This document shows, piece after piece, positions 10,593-24,159 of a stretch of 64,000 nt of DNA. The stretch covers positions 15,438,001-15,502,000 of the forward strand of contig CM114274.1 of assembly GCA_050084515.1 (NCBI GenBank). The letters run 5' to 3'. The number at the start of each line of letters is the position of its first letter. Within the stretch, counting starts at the first letter, position 1. The DNA is from Blasia pusilla (Eukaryota; Marchantiophyta; Marchantiopsida; Blasiales). The notes beneath the pieces are model-generated. The model saw only the letters and a list, made by a program, of their open reading frames with translations. It ran no database searches and had not been told where the DNA came from. The translations under genes were made by a program, and so were the position numbers.

Positions 10593-13323
10593 CTATGCTG
10601 TGACAGGTGGGCTTCCACGAGAGACAGCTCCATTTCTTGGCATCTGATTGCTATACCCACGCCTGGGTACTCCTCTGTTTGCATTTCCTGATGGGCGCTG
10701 AAATTCGACACCACTGGCATTTGCCCCAGTGCTACCACCGTTCCCTCCATTGTTAGAACCCCCATAGTTGCCACCGCCGCTTCGAGCAGAACCTGTTCCG
10801 CGACCCCTGTTACCTGTCCCCATATCCCTGTCCCGATCCTGACCAGCTCCTCGGCCAACCAGTCCACGACCTTGAAATACACCTCTGCCTCGTGATCCAT
10901 CACTGCGGTAAGGCCTCTCACCTCGCCCACCAAGTGGCAGACGACCCCTGCCACCACCTGCAGATAGACACAAAGGGGGATAAACAACTTACAAATAACC
11001 TACAAGTGTCCAGGAGATGAAATGTGCTAAGTTCAAGGAGTGTAGTTTATACCTCTTGAAGCCCCCATGTGCCTCTTCTCCTCGACGAGGACTTGGCGAC
11101 CTCCAACAGTGACAGGGGAACCCTGAAGTCAAGAGTGCACACAACTGATTTGTCAGAGGTGTCGCTGAATACACCCTTAATTCAGAACAATGAGATTCAG
11201 CCCAAAGTCCCTTACAATGAAATTCATTAGACTCGGTTCCCACACTGGAGGAAGAGTTGAGGAAGTTGCTGCAGAGAAGTGAAACATACCTCTATAGCAC
11301 TCTGAGCTGAAGCAGCTTCTTCAAACTCTACGAAGGCATAACAGACTCCTTGCTGCAAGAGGACTGATGTCAGAATCACACAATAACTAGAAAACACGGG
11401 TAGCATGCAATGATTCTTGGCATTCACATTACTGTTACACATACCTTTTGGTTCCGCACATTAACACCCCCGGGTTTGATCTGTCCAAACTTTGCAAATT
11501 CTACTTCGAGATCAGAAGTGGAAACGCTCGTTGGTAAGTTCTTGACGTAGATTGACCTTCCATCAACTGCAAGAAACGACAGACGTATAGTGAGCATGAC
11601 GTCAAGACTGCCCTGGTGAAGAGAAGAGCATGGTCAGATGAGTACAGTAAACTGCGGTGCATCTCGACAAAATACTAACCTTCATTCTCAGCGATAACTC
11701 CGTCATCTAAGATTTCTTGGGCATTGGCAGCAACTGGGCTGGGTGTGTATCCTGATGATCCTACAGGTCGCTCTGTTGTCGGTACCGATTTGCCCACGGG
11801 ATTGTACGGAGGGGAAGTCACGGAGATCCCAGCATTCTGGTGGCGGAGCTGCACAAGTGGAGAACACCTCAAGACAAAGACCCAAACCAGGAATGGAACA
11901 CCTCGGGTTGCATCGAACTCACCCAAACCACATACGACCCGACCCATTCACGTCTTCGGTCAAAGACATGCACTCGTCAAACAAATTTTCTCGAGAAAAA
12001 AACATGAAGTAAACCCTAATCGTATACCAAATCCTGGACCAACCTAAAACCCGTCTCACAGACATGAAATGGCTTACAATGAATGCGTAAGACTTCTTCG
12101 GGGCTTCTCCGGATAATTCCTCGAGAGGAGCGACAGAGGTTGTTGGTCCTGCTATCGGAGACGGAGGCTCGTCAATAACAGGCGTTGTCTCGACGTGTGT
12201 CAAGTCTTCAAGTCCAGCATCCTCCTCTGCTTCAGAAACCTCCACATGCTGCTCTGGCACGTCAAAGATTTCATCGATCTCTATCTCCGAAGGAGGGGGT
12301 GACGCCTCCTCTCTCACTTCCTGTTCAGGTGACAGGGATGGCTCTGGAGGCACACGGAACACAGTTCAAAGACTCGGTCAGGTGACGACTGCGGATAGAG
12401 GCATTCAGATGAATGAGAAGGTATGGGGAGACATGACTGGAGGCGACTATTCCCTACCTGGCTCTGCCACCACGTGGATGGGAGTGGGTTCGGGAATGCC
12501 GTTAGCCAGAATGGGTGCGTCCTTGCTCCTGATTGACTCCTCATCCAAATACCTGAAGATGTCGTTCAGCACGAAGTACCCTTTCTCTTGAGGAGCCAAG
12601 AAAAAGCTTTGTAAGAAATTCCTCTTTCCATTCATCTTACTTGAGAGGGATCCAGTCACCATGACCAGCACTCCACCAGAGAGAGATTCTTGAGAGTCGA
12701 CAGTGATGATCTCCGCCTTGAAATCGCCGTAGTCCAATGACATGACCTTATTGTGAATCTCCTATAGTTTCCTCCCCCCGCCGCACCACCATGTGACCCA
12801 GACATAACGTCAAGTTGAGAACAAGAAGTTATGGATCGGTATCAGACATTGAAACCAGATCGACGAACAATCTAAGGAACTACATGGAAGTACGGAAAAT
12901 GACGGCCACATACATTTTGCTTTGAAGCATCAAAGGACTAGACCCTTACAGATTGTGTAGCCACTGTGTCCACAGCGCCATCTGCACCAGCTTCAGCCCT
13001 GGTGAGTCTGCTTGCGTCCGTATAGAAACGGTGAACAACTTGAGGGGTGTGGTGTAAGACATTGTAGTATTGGTTCACAAAAGCATTTCCCACCTGCGCA
13101 GAACACACGAAGGAAACGTTAAGCCTGTACTAATCTCGGTAACACCACGAAGCGTAAGATCAATGCCCCCCAAGACACCTAAAACACACGACGGCGGCAT
13201 ATACCATCTCCTGTCCACGAAACTCTAGGCTTGGCGTAGTTGTTATGATACTGAAGTTCGCCCACTTACCACATGTGCGGCAGCGGGGAGGGCAGAAGCC
13301 GCACTACCAGGCTGACCTGCCAT
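10593..13323 (-). CDS. G3BP-like stress-granule protein: NTF2 domain, RRM and RGG tail
   Basis: Nine coding exons give a continuous 518-residue frame: 13323-13270, 13093-12950, 12761-12458, 12343-12078, 11848-11680, 11566-11445, 11352-11290, 11122-11053 and 10957-10593. All eight introns (92-229 nt) are GT-AG and the phases agree. Residues about 17-133 form an NTF2-like domain (VGNAFVNQYYNVLH; VMSLDYGDFKAEI; GYFVLNDIFRYLDEE). An acidic, Pro-rich linker follows. The RRM starts near residue 315 with RNP2 SIYVKNLP and has RNP1-like VCYAFVEF. The tail is Gly/Arg/Ser-rich with RGR and RGG repeats. Plant and animal proteins of this layout bind RNA and assemble stress granules. No damage is seen. 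It is the only clear host gene in the window. Confidence 0.93.
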
Positions 13324-13327
13324 TGGT

Positions 13328-14000
13328 CCTGCACGGTCAGGACCCACAAAAGTCAGACTAAGAAGCTTGCATAGAAGAGCGAAGAGTGGAAGTAGAAAAG
13401 GTATAAACCCTGATAATATGATTCGTGGAGGATCACATGAGTGTGACAGTATCAACTTCTTACATCGACGACGCGTTATGCACTTCTTCTCTGGATGGAA
13501 GTAAAAAGATCATCGAAGACCAACAAACCTACGACTCCTAATCCATCGAGACGGGACTTAATCGACTCAGCCGTGTTCGGGGCTTAACCCGAAAGCGTTG
13601 ACACTGACATATCGTGGGCATGATTCAGGATGAAAGAAACCTAAAGATGACACATCGCCTCATGCACGTCGGTTCTTCAGAGCCCTGATTGCTATGGGGC
13701 CCATTTGTCAAACAACCAGCGCATGCGCCGCACAAATGACATGGCAAAAGAAGTCGATCACGGAAACGACACTCACCTGCCTTTGCGTCAGGCCGCTGGA
13801 TAAATCCCAAGGGCCCTCACTCGGGAAGACGAATAGAAGGAAGCCTGAATCAAGGCTCCGAGAAACACAAACAAGGATGACTAGTCCCCTCGTAAGACTA
13901 TCCCCAACCGAACCAACCCCGTCTAGGAATTACTCTACCGTTCCTTGCGAGACTCGTCCTCCGAGCAGAAGCTCGCCCTCCCGCGTCCTGCGAATAATGA
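13328..14000 (-). promoter_or_regulatory. Likely 5'-UTR exon and intron of the G3BP-like gene
   Basis: On the minus strand a strong donor CAG|GTGAGT ends a candidate exon at 13777, and an acceptor TGCAG|GACC precedes the start codon by five bases (exon resumes at 13328). This would give a 448-nt intron in the 5' UTR, common in plant housekeeping genes. The outer end of the first exon and the promoter are not resolved; 14000 is a guess. No competing ATG frame with a domain is seen upstream. Confidence 0.5.
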
Positions 14001-14959
14001 ATACTTCTACACACCCGACCACCTCGTGATGCTTACTTATTCTATTATCACCAGTTTATTGAGACGCCAGATCTCGCCTTCTTCCCACAAGATCAACACG
14101 TCACGAGAAGCGTCGCCGCCTGCACTTCGCAGATCTCCTCCTCTTCGCTGGCCTCCACAAAGCTCCACCACCACGACAAACACGAAGTGCGTCTTCGGCA
14201 GGGCTCGCCCAGGAATGAAGCAGGTAAGGAAGGATGGCGCAACGCCTCAGCGGCGATGGCTGTCTCCACAGAAAGGGTGCAAACGGGACGCTTCTTCCGT
14301 CAAAAGGGTCCGAAGTGAGGGGAGGGTCCGAAGTGGCTGTCCAAACACAAAGCGCAACGGAGACCCTCGCCAGGCCAGACCAGACCTCGGTCGCCGGGCT
14401 GGACGACGGGCTACGGCGGGTCTCCAGGTCGCGGTCACCGAACCCCGCCAATTCCCTTCATAACCGGTCATACGACTGACACGCCGACAACGTGGCGTTA
14501 TCCATCGACGCTGAGAACTGCCCCATATCGGGCGCCGGCTCGTGTGACCGGATGACCGGCCCCAGCCCTAGAGATGTACGTCCCACCCCGACCACCTCGC
14601 AACCGGCGAGCATCGCGGGCTTTTCGCCCGCCCGGGCTACGAAGCATAGGCCCACTTTCTTACGATGTAACTTCTCCTCAGGAAGAAGGGTACGTGTGCA
14701 ACGCATGTCTCTTTCCTGAAAAAAATGCCATTCTTGAAGAGGAAATTTTGAAAAAACATCGAAGACAAGGAGTAAATGGGTATCTAATATTGGGTGTCCA
14801 TGTGGTTATATGGATTAGTATATTATATCCCTGCAAGATTTTTTTTCTTACAAGGATTTGTAGCATTCAAATTTGAAAATATCTCCCAATGGAAAAATCT
14901 TTGAAAAAATCCTATGATTCAAAATTGGACTAAGACAACACCACTAGAAATGGATCTAT
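14001..14959. other. Presumed promoter side of the G3BP-like gene; no other gene seen
   Basis: GC-richer up to about 14650, then AT-rich. Several overlapping open frames on both strands are explained by the GC bias and carry no domain. A divergent gene cannot be excluded but is not supported. Confidence 0.35.
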
Positions 14960-17900
14960 TCTACGAGTCCACATAGTCCCAATGTACTCGCATATCGGCG
15001 AGTCGTCCCTCTCTTGGACCTCTGCCCACCCCTCAACTTCTTACATCATGATCCCACGGGCACACGCGGAGGTTAGGATGACCTTTTTTCCGCGCCCAAA
15101 ACGATTTTCCAACAATCTATGGAGCAAAAATAATTGGACTCATCTAATTACTTTCGGTCTTAGTTGACAGAAAATCATCTCCTCCCAAAAAATTAAGATA
15201 AACCCAAGGGGATATTACATCGTACTCCCTACCAAGACATTGTATGACTCCGCTATTGTTGTAATCGTATATGTGCATTCTATTTCACATATGTACATTA
15301 TTATGAGTTTGACAGCCAACTTTTGGTGAGTCGTAAAATTCTTGGGCGATAGATCCCCAATGGATCAATATCTCCTTTGTTGTAACCTCGATACCAAACA
15401 TGCAACCTTCCCTAGCATCAAGGGTTGTGCTCCCAAATCAAACAAGATGAGCTATGGATGGTACATCATACATATCAGACTAACCAAGCGGAACATCCCA
15501 CTCCAATTATCCAACGACACCACACTTTGTGTTTCATGGCTCACTCTATCAATGGTTTTATTGGCATATCCGGCAGCATAATAATCGTAACATATCATGA
15601 ATTCATGGGGAACATCATGAGCATATATATATTCCGAGGGCAAGTCCACGACCTCTTCACCAACTACCTCTTTACAAGAGGTAGTAACCTCCTCATATTC
15701 ACATAGTAAGGTGGCTAGTTATAACACCTCTATTGGTCCAACTCCCACTTTTGCCAAGTTCTTATCAAAATATACAGCCTAACACACCGTAATGGCCAAT
15801 CCTACTAATATACTCAGCACTAGCTTCACTTGAGCCAACAAAGGGGTTGTCTCTTAAACTTCTCGAGTTGTTGATGTATCCACATCACTAGTATCTAAAA
15901 ATAATCATCTAGGCATCATCAATAATATATGAAGTGCATCCTACAACATGAAGGATTAGGGAACCTAAATTTGTCGCCCATCGATCCCCTCATGTGTGTC
16001 TGACTCAACACCTCCTTTATGTGGTTTGATCACTCTCACAATGCCTAAGTTACCACAATAGCAACTTGAACATATGCAACATAAGACATAAATCCCATAC
16101 CAATGAGATCCACCCTTATATCTTTAGATGATGTGGAGGCTAAAGGTGATTTGGATGCCCTTGGCTCCATATTCATCATTGGTTATGTCATCACCATGGT
16201 GAAAATACCTTGATTCAACTTATCCATCAAGGTGAGGATTGTTGCATCAGGTGCACGTCCTCCATCCCCTTTGACCAGTGGTGGAGCTCTACCATCATGG
16301 CAAAAACCTCCTTAACCTCCATCACCTCTATTGCCTATATGCCTCTAGCCTTCCTATGGGTGTATCGTATGGCAAAGCTTGGAATACTTGTCTCTCATAT
16401 GACCATACTTATGACAATGATCACACTATGACTAACTATGATGGTATCATCAATATTAGTGGTGGCTCTTGAGCAATGTGGGGAACCCTCCCTCCACCAT
16501 GTTGTCTAAAGTTCCTCTATCCATGATATCCACCACACTTCCAATGGAGAAAACCTAGCCCTTGTTGGCCAACGTATGTCTATTAGGTTCATTGTCTCAT
16601 ACGCTCACGATACTTGCTTTGTTGTTTGGGCACATCAACTCTCTCCCATAGTACTTATGCACACTGAGGCACCTATGGGACTATCGACACTCATGGGAAT
16701 CTCGTGGTCACCATATGCTCCTCACTCAGGCTGATCTCAATCTTCTCATACAACTCAAATATGACCTTTAATATGGATGTAATGATGTGAAATAACATCA
16801 CATCCCAAAATATTATTTGTAAATTTAGGTTTAGAATTTGGTACAAATATTGAACAACATATGTGTTTGTCACTCTATGAGCAACAATGATCAACCACCA
16901 CATGCGTGTGAATGCATTCGATAGACTCACCCAATCTCCATTGAGAATCCTATAGACTCTTCACACCCTAGTAGTTTTTCTCAATCCATGTTCGAGAGTC
17001 CTAGTCGCACTCTCAAAAAAACTCCATTATCAAGCGAGAAGTATGTGGCTCAATACTATTATGGGTCTTTACCATCTTAGTGTAATATATGGCATCATCT
17101 CAATATAGCCCTTGGTCTGTCTCACTACCCCATATGATGGGGTAGTGAGAAAGACTATATCCATACCACTAGTCGATACATACCCTATAGCAAATACATT
17201 GATCTTTATTATGTGTAAAGATAAAAAATTCACAAGAGTCACCCATAGGATATCCTCCAAATATTGGAAGGAACCCTTCCACATCATGAAAGGGTTCATC
17301 TTCATCGAGGCTTGTATTTCTTGGAAACCACACCCCACGTCGAGGTCTAAGATGAACTCATCTAAGTCTATATATATATGCCCTCATGGCATCCATGTAT
17401 CTCCACTTGAAATTATCTCTATTTGCTATCTTATCACTATTCTTGTTGTATAGTGATGATGATCAAGCCACGCTTGAATGCATGAGTGGTTCCTCACTCA
17501 AAACCTCTCGACATCTCACTCCATGTAACTCTTGTATTATTGATCGAACCACTTGGATTGTTCTCCCAAACCCTAGAAGAACATCGTGATGAGAACCTAG
17601 TTTGCCTCACACATCCAAGCACTTAGATCCATCTTTACTCTCCCACATTCCTCACTAGGTCACCTATGCTAATGCTAATCCATGGTAGATTTCAAGACTT
17701 GTGAAGAGATTATGACATTGAGTCTTGAAAGTGGAAGTATAGTGTTGAGTCTAAAATACGTAATCGACTGCATTTTTGTAGGCAAGTCGAGGTAGTCACT
17801 AAGCACTAAACGATTATTTGTCCCACAAGGTGCATAGTGTCTCCCTATGAAGCCTCTTAGCGAAGATTGATTCAACCAACCTTCCTAAGATGCTCACCTA

Positions 17901-19100
17901 AATTGGAGCGCAATAGTTAGTTCCTCAAGGTGCACACTAAATAGTTCCTTGTTTCAAACCTACAATTAAACGTGGCTAAGCATGAAACATAGTTAATCCC
18001 TTGTTCCAAGATTTGATAGGTAAGGAAGGAGAGAGATAATCCCTCCCTATAGAACCTTCCAGGGTTACATGGGGATATCCCAAATTTCCTAGAATTCACC
18101 TTGGACCCTTGGTTTGGGCCCATAACCCAAATGTGGTTTACGTCTCATAAGTACGCATTTGACTAGATAACTCATCAGATAACTTAGGGTAGTCTCTTAG
18201 TAAAATTGGCCCATCATGACTTTCAGAAATCCATCTTACAATCCTATCTTACATTCCATATATCTCATGCATACCGCTTGTCTCGACTTCTATTATTTAG
18301 CGTCTCATTGTTGTCTTGCCACCTTTTGTGTTTTGTGACTAGTCGTGTAACATCTTACCCTTCTTGACTACTCTCCTATTCTTTTCCACTTTTCTTTTAC
18401 TCATAATTTGGTCAAGGGTCTTAAAACTTCCCCGCCTTACCTTCATCCATATGAGTGGCTATGCCCCTTTTCTCCTAAGTCTAGTCTCAATGCGTATGCC
18501 CATCTTGACTAGCCTTGGTCCCATGGTAGATTTTGCAACCCCTTCTAGTTTTGTGACTAGCTAGAATAGGTTTTGACGTTGGTGTGTTATACCAATATCT
18601 TTCTTCCTTTGTCTTGCAATCATGACTCACCTCTTGGGTTCTCGCTAGTGTAAATACTATAGGCTTAGCAATTTGTGATGTAATCTTGTGACAACAACCT
18701 TGCCTCGTAAACTCAAATACACATGCTCACCTTAAGCCTCTTGTAGTAGCTCACCTAAGCTATGTCATGTCATACACAAGATCCCAAATCGAGAAATCAT
18801 CCTAATCCATAATCACACTATAAGCGAAGAAGTCTACAATCAACACCATGACCAGATCCATCTATCAAAAGTTCTACTTGATACCCACCGCCTTCAATGA
18901 CTAAATATAAGTATGGAAATATAACTCAAATGGGTAACTCGAATTTGCATATCATCACTCCTTTGCATGATTGAGAGTGAATACTTTGTGTGGTGTGACA
19001 ACTTCCACGAGACGACAAACTCCTTCAACAACAAGTCAAACCTCCCGTTTATAAATAAGGACTTCTCGTTAACATCAACGCATATATCTATGTTACAAAC
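14960..19100 (-). mobile_element. Element 4: decayed gag-protease relic of the MT-Ty3 group
   Basis: Orientation is minus, as in element 3, and it can be aligned with element 3 across its length. The protease centre is read at about 15400-15450 as FDLGAQPLMLGK. The gag stretch near 16230-16310 matches 53930-54000, and the region near 17069-17338 (SFQYLEDILWVT) matches the gag frame of element 2 (MFQYLEGCPWMI). The leader near 18960-19050 matches 55690-55770. Stops are frequent in all frames and no MT, RT or integrase is seen. The left boundary is uncertain and no terminal repeats were identified. Confidence 0.65.
15345..18560 (-). pseudogene. Gag and protease remnants of element 4
   Basis: Gag packages the element RNA and the aspartic protease cleaves the polyprotein. 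Only fragments survive: a protease active-site block with Asp-Leu-Gly (about 15400-15450), the gag fragment 16930-16691 (including HMVTTRF, as in element 3) and the fragment 17338-17069. The sequence has many stops and a high AT content compared with element 3, consistent with long decay. No zinc knuckle could be read with confidence. Confidence 0.55.
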
Positions 19101-22100
19101 CATTAGTATGCATCACTCCTCTCGATACACATGTGGATTCTATAAGCAAATCAACACTTAACAGAAAACTCACTATTGCATTTGAACCCACTTTGTAAGT
19201 GCATAGAGCATGGTTGCAAAAAAGTATACATGGACGAACATGGATTGCAATGGGTGGGACCCACACTTATAGTTTGTGATGGAAGACATGGCAAGGGCGA
19301 GTGGGGAAATAAGGGGGGAGGGAGGAAGAAACATGAGAGTATAGAACACGAAGGAAAGTGGGGGGAATGATAAAAAAAAGGAAGCCATATGGACAAGTCC
19401 TTTCGTAGAACAAACATAATTCCATGGACATGAACTTGTGCGAGGACACGAACTTAATTTGTCCACATGCAACCTTGGCACAAAGCTACATAGCAACCAC
19501 TCTATAGTCACATGACTATGATTCTAAGATGCACTTTGTGACTAGGACGTGCCTAAGAAGTGTCATTTTATAAGATTCGTAACATAGGCATGCAACACTC
19601 ACAACTGGTTGTATGAAAATTGTCAAGTAATAAAAAAATAGTCACAAAATTACAACTAATATGTGAGTATTACTCACAAATGAGATGCAAAATCTAATAT
19701 TTTAATTTTTAAATTATGGAAAATACTTAAAATTTGAATTCCATATTTGAATAATTGGAAAATTTACAAAAATCCATTCATATACAAAATATTTACGAAA
19801 GTTACAATAATCCATAGAGGGAATCGTTATACCATATGCGTTGAGGTCATGTATGTAAGGTACCAAGCCCATGGGGATATGTTAGACATGTAGAAGGCCA
19901 TGAAATTGCTGCCGGAGCATGCAATTTTCCACAAATAGAACTCCCACCAATTTGGTGCCTACTATGGATAGGCCCTCCAAACCCACTATGCCCGTTGTTG
20001 ATGATGATCTCCTTGATCTAAGGGCACCCAACTCCTCCATGAGGAGTCTCTCTTGCACCTTATCATTGTCTGTAGTGTCATCCTCCTCCTCCTCCTCCTC
20101 ATCTTCATGCTCTTCCTTGATGTAGGAAGCACAATCATCTGAAGGGTTGGATTCCACAATTGGATCCAACTTAAGTCCTATTGGAGGGCATTCCCTATCA
20201 ACATGAGGAGTGTCTGAATACATATAGTCCCACTTACTTGCGTTAGTATTTTGAAATAATCTAAAAACACCTTAAACATAGAAACACTCTATAAGTTTGA
20301 AATTTAGTAATTAAGAATATTATGACATCTTCATTAAAGAAGATGTCCTCTTGCGTCCTTCGATCCCAATGCACGTCCTCCGTGACCTTGGCAATGGGAT
20401 ACTTGCCACACTCGGTGAATCACACAATATACCCACTTGTTTAGTTAAACATTCTAAAATATCATCAACTCATACATTCTAGGAATGTTAGCATTCAAGG
20501 AATACTTATAAATGTATTATAAAATGCATTCATTTTAGGTCAATTGAAGGAATGTGTACAATGCGGCTTGAGGGGAGAATGTTACGTCTCCACCATTTTT
20601 TGCATGTCAATCCTAAAATGGCATGGATATCCCACCGGGGCCAACTTGCATTGCAAAATCGTATCCTGCAAAGCAAAGTGAATGTCATAGTGTGTGGGTG
20701 TTGGCATCTCCAACATCCATGTCTCCCTCTAGAGCCAACCTCGTTGCCTCCCTCTCTCCCGAAGTTACATTGTGCTGCCAATTACAAGTTTACCTAAAAA
20801 TCATTTGGCTTGTCATCTGTGGAGACATTCGAGCTCCATTCCAAAACTCTACGATAAATTTTTTTTCGATCTTCAGATGATACGCATGCATCATATTGTT
20901 CCAAACATCTACCATATGCAAACATGTGATGCTCACATGTCTATTTACAAATGAGGCAAAGCAACTTCTTATCCTTGTTTGTAGTTGGGGTTCCTAAACA
21001 CTCCAACATGAGAGTCCTTACGCAACCCATCCCTGCCGACTCTAACCCTGTTCGCTCCAATACCTAGGGTGGGAACACTAAGAAGAAAGTGAAAAAAACA
21101 CTCCTAAAGATTTTGGATTGGACAAAATGATCCACATCACTTGCCACCACCCTGTCAAAGATCCTATGGACATCATTTCTATAAGTATAAGTTTGAGTCC
21201 GAGGGCACCCATCTTAGTTATGTATCCCCCTCTGGCAAGTTTCCATAACCACTCTTGGAGGGGTGTTCCCCCCCCCCCCCCTGGAAACAAACCAACAACA
21301 AAAAGAAAATTTGTGAAATGACAAGGGCTTTGCTATGTCCAGAGGGAAGAAACCTTTCAGAGAGAAGGATGAATCCTGGTGTGAAAAAGCTAGAAACGAG
21401 GAAAATGAAGGGGAAGGGAGTGGGGGGGGGAGGGAGGGGATTTTAGTACGTCAATTTTTGGTTTGCGGCTCCTATGCAATTGTATTGTAGTTGTTTTATG
21501 AGTATTTCCGTTATTGTTTGTGCAAGTATCAAGAGCCGAAAGATGGTGGCATGAGTCTATTTTATGACTTTGGAGAGTCCCCAAGAGTCGCAAGTTTGAA
21601 TCAATGCAAGTTAGTAAGGTTACTTGCATGATAATCACAAATATTGAAATTGCAAATATCATAATATCATAAATCTTTTGACAATCACAAATGAGACTCA
21701 TAACCATGATGTATTGCGTCTACATAGTGAGTTTAGAGAGTTGCATAAAAATGACAAATTGTAATTAATCTTTCCCCAATTTAAACCATTTGGCCCCTCA
21801 TTTTCACTTATGGATTTCTTGTGGGTAGTTGTTTCCTACATCATGTGCCTACCTATTCCTTCATATCTAACAAGACGTCGTGTCTGGAGAGTATTCGTGA
21901 TTTCGAGTTTGTAGCGGTTGTTGGTATTATTGCAGAGTGTTAGAGACTCCTCGAGGGAGAGTAGTTAAACATCCTAAAACATGCACAATTACCATAAATC
22001 AACTTGATCTTGGATTGTCTACCAATCTTCTAGATCTAGGACCTCATAGGCATGTAATGTTGAGGAGTCCTCTCAATGGAGATTGTTTTGTTCTTGCACT

Positions 22101-23289
22101 TGGTGTTAGGTGTAGAGATGGATGTGCGTGTGGAAGGCGCATGACCATGTCACAACATATGGTCGATATAACCCGGATCATCTTGATCCCACTCAAGTAG
22201 CATTCCTCACCTACAACTCCAATGGAGAAATTTTGTTTCTTTGCACCTTTTATGGTGCAAGGCTCAATACATGCCTATAGACAAGGTTCTATACATGGCA
22301 TTATCGTCATGTACGCATCATATATCATATGAGGATATAATGCAAAGACATCCTCCAACACATAGCTTGATATAACTCTTTACGATGATATTGGTTGATA
22401 TCTCAATGCTCGTCTGCAATTATGTAAAGTTAATCTCCTCTCCATGCCCTCCATAGCATTTTCGCCCCTCGATCTCCTCCTCAAAGTTTGAGATTAACCA
22501 ATGATCTACAAGTAATCATGCATCTTATGTTGGCCCTTGAATTACGAGATCCCTTAGTGAAGCTACAAGACCTTAAGTATGGACACAAATGATCTCCATA
22601 CCATACCTAGTACACATGCATGGACATCTGGACTTGATTGGTCATTTTATAAAGTACTACATTGAGTGCAATGCGATCACATGGGGATGCTTATCTACCA
22701 TCCATATTGGCATACATATGGAGGTCTATATGGGATAGGAGATATATAGTGAAGGAATCAACCATAGGTCCAATGGACACCCGTGGGATATTCACACCTA
22801 ACATGATATATAGTAGTTGTGGAAGGATATGATGTGGATGACTATCACATCCTTTTTCTATACGTTGCACCTATTCTCCCCTACACTGCATAGAGTTGGT
22901 TCATATTGCTCCGTCATTTTTAGAGTATCTTTTGTCCACACAAGTTATTGATATTTGTAAGACGCAATCGTTAATACAAAGATGATGACCCCATACAAAG
23001 CAGTAACATAGCTCGTATTTTGTTTATAAATGTTGGTGGACATGTGTGTAATCGTCCTCTTTGGGTTTATAATGGCTAATGCACTATTGGTTTTTCCGAA
23101 TGTGACTACCCCTCAATAGAAGCTTCAATTATCTTAGAGACATTGCGACTTGGAGCATTTATTCATGGTGGAGGATGTTGATTCATCCTCATATGAGTAA
23201 AAGTTTGCAACTAAAATCCCCCTCAATGATATGTTTATCATGGCATGGTTTCGCCACATGGAAGGCTAAGAGGACCTATGAGGGTACAT
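19101..23289. other. AT-rich repeat-like DNA without a recognised gene
   Basis: A 113-codon minus-strand frame (20223-19882) has an acidic Glu/Asp run encoded by a CCT/TCC microsatellite near 20083-20100; it has no known domain and I do not call it a gene. A run of 14 C lies at 21268-21281 and a G-rich run near 21421-21440. The CACTA relic downstream suggests part of this stretch may belong to a decayed CACTA element, but I could not find its ends. Confidence 0.35.
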
Positions 23290-24140
23290 AGATGGTGATT
23301 TCAAATAGGAGAATGACCAAGAGCGGCCACACAATATCCATAATGACTTTCTTCATGACGACATTAAGGACCTCGTCCATGACTACTACTCCAACCATGA
23401 CTTTGATCCACCAGGAGGCCATTTTGACAAAGATGCACAAGTCCTATTATATGATGATGCCATGATATCTCGTGTTGCATCTATCTTGGTCCTTCTAAAC
23501 TTACGGGAGTGGTTTTCAATGTGGAACATCTTGACGGACTCCTTATTTCAATTGTCACATGACAGATTGCCACCTGAGGGGAACATTTCCTCAAAATCCA
23601 TATAAGTAGCTCGAGTGCTATTAAGACACATAGGACTAGTCTACAATAGCATGCATGCATGACCTTGCAGCCAATTATTCTATTGCAAACATGGGTCATC
23701 CTTGAGGGTTCTCTTGCATTGTCAAACCACAAAATATTGAGATGGAATGTGAGGAGATGTGCCTCAAAAGGTTCTTTATCGGTTATCCATCATCCTAAGA
23801 TGTTGTGCATGTATAGCATTCCTTCCATGGAACAATTGATGGCGTGGCATGCATGCCACTAATCCACTGATGGAGCGATGCAATTGGTCGTGGATTCTCT
23901 AGCCCACTCCTATATAGAGAGCACCTACCCAAATTAGTGAGTAGAGCCAAGGAGTGTGTGATTGGGTTTGGCTAGAGATGGGATATCCCCCTATGGTCTT
24001 ACACGATGGAGCTACTCAGTGTGGCAAATTATGTTGGTGAACTATAACATTTCCCCTTGATTGGCGTTGAAGAGGGATTTCTTGATTATAGGATTGATCA
24101 TTCCAATTATACATTATGACATTTTCTTAAATAAGTAACG
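23290..24140 (+). pseudogene. CACTA (En/Spm) TNP2-type transposase relic
   Basis: TNP2 is the cut-and-paste transposase of CACTA elements. Fragments in shifting frames follow the family order: an acidic HDDIKDLVHDYYS stretch (near 23350), LREWFSMWN, LPPEGNISS, LLRHIGLVYNSMHA followed by a cysteine region, a PQKVLYRLSIILR block, MAWHACH (family MRWHA type, near 23838), then SYSVW and NYNISP with a LALKRDFLI block near 24070. Each frame is cut by stops, several of them TGA where TGG or TGC is expected. It stops beside the terminal repeat at 24160, so it was truncated or used as a target there. No CACTA termini were found. Confidence 0.6.
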
Positions 24141-24159
24141 CAAAAGCACACATTTACTT

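Noticed and set aside
13945-14463. Plus-strand 172-codon frame as a divergent gene
   Set aside because: No domain, overlaps equally long minus-strand frames, and lies in GC-rich DNA upstream of the G3BP-like gene.
19882-20223. 113-codon minus-strand gene
   Set aside because: Its acidic run comes from a trinucleotide microsatellite and nothing else in it is recognisable.
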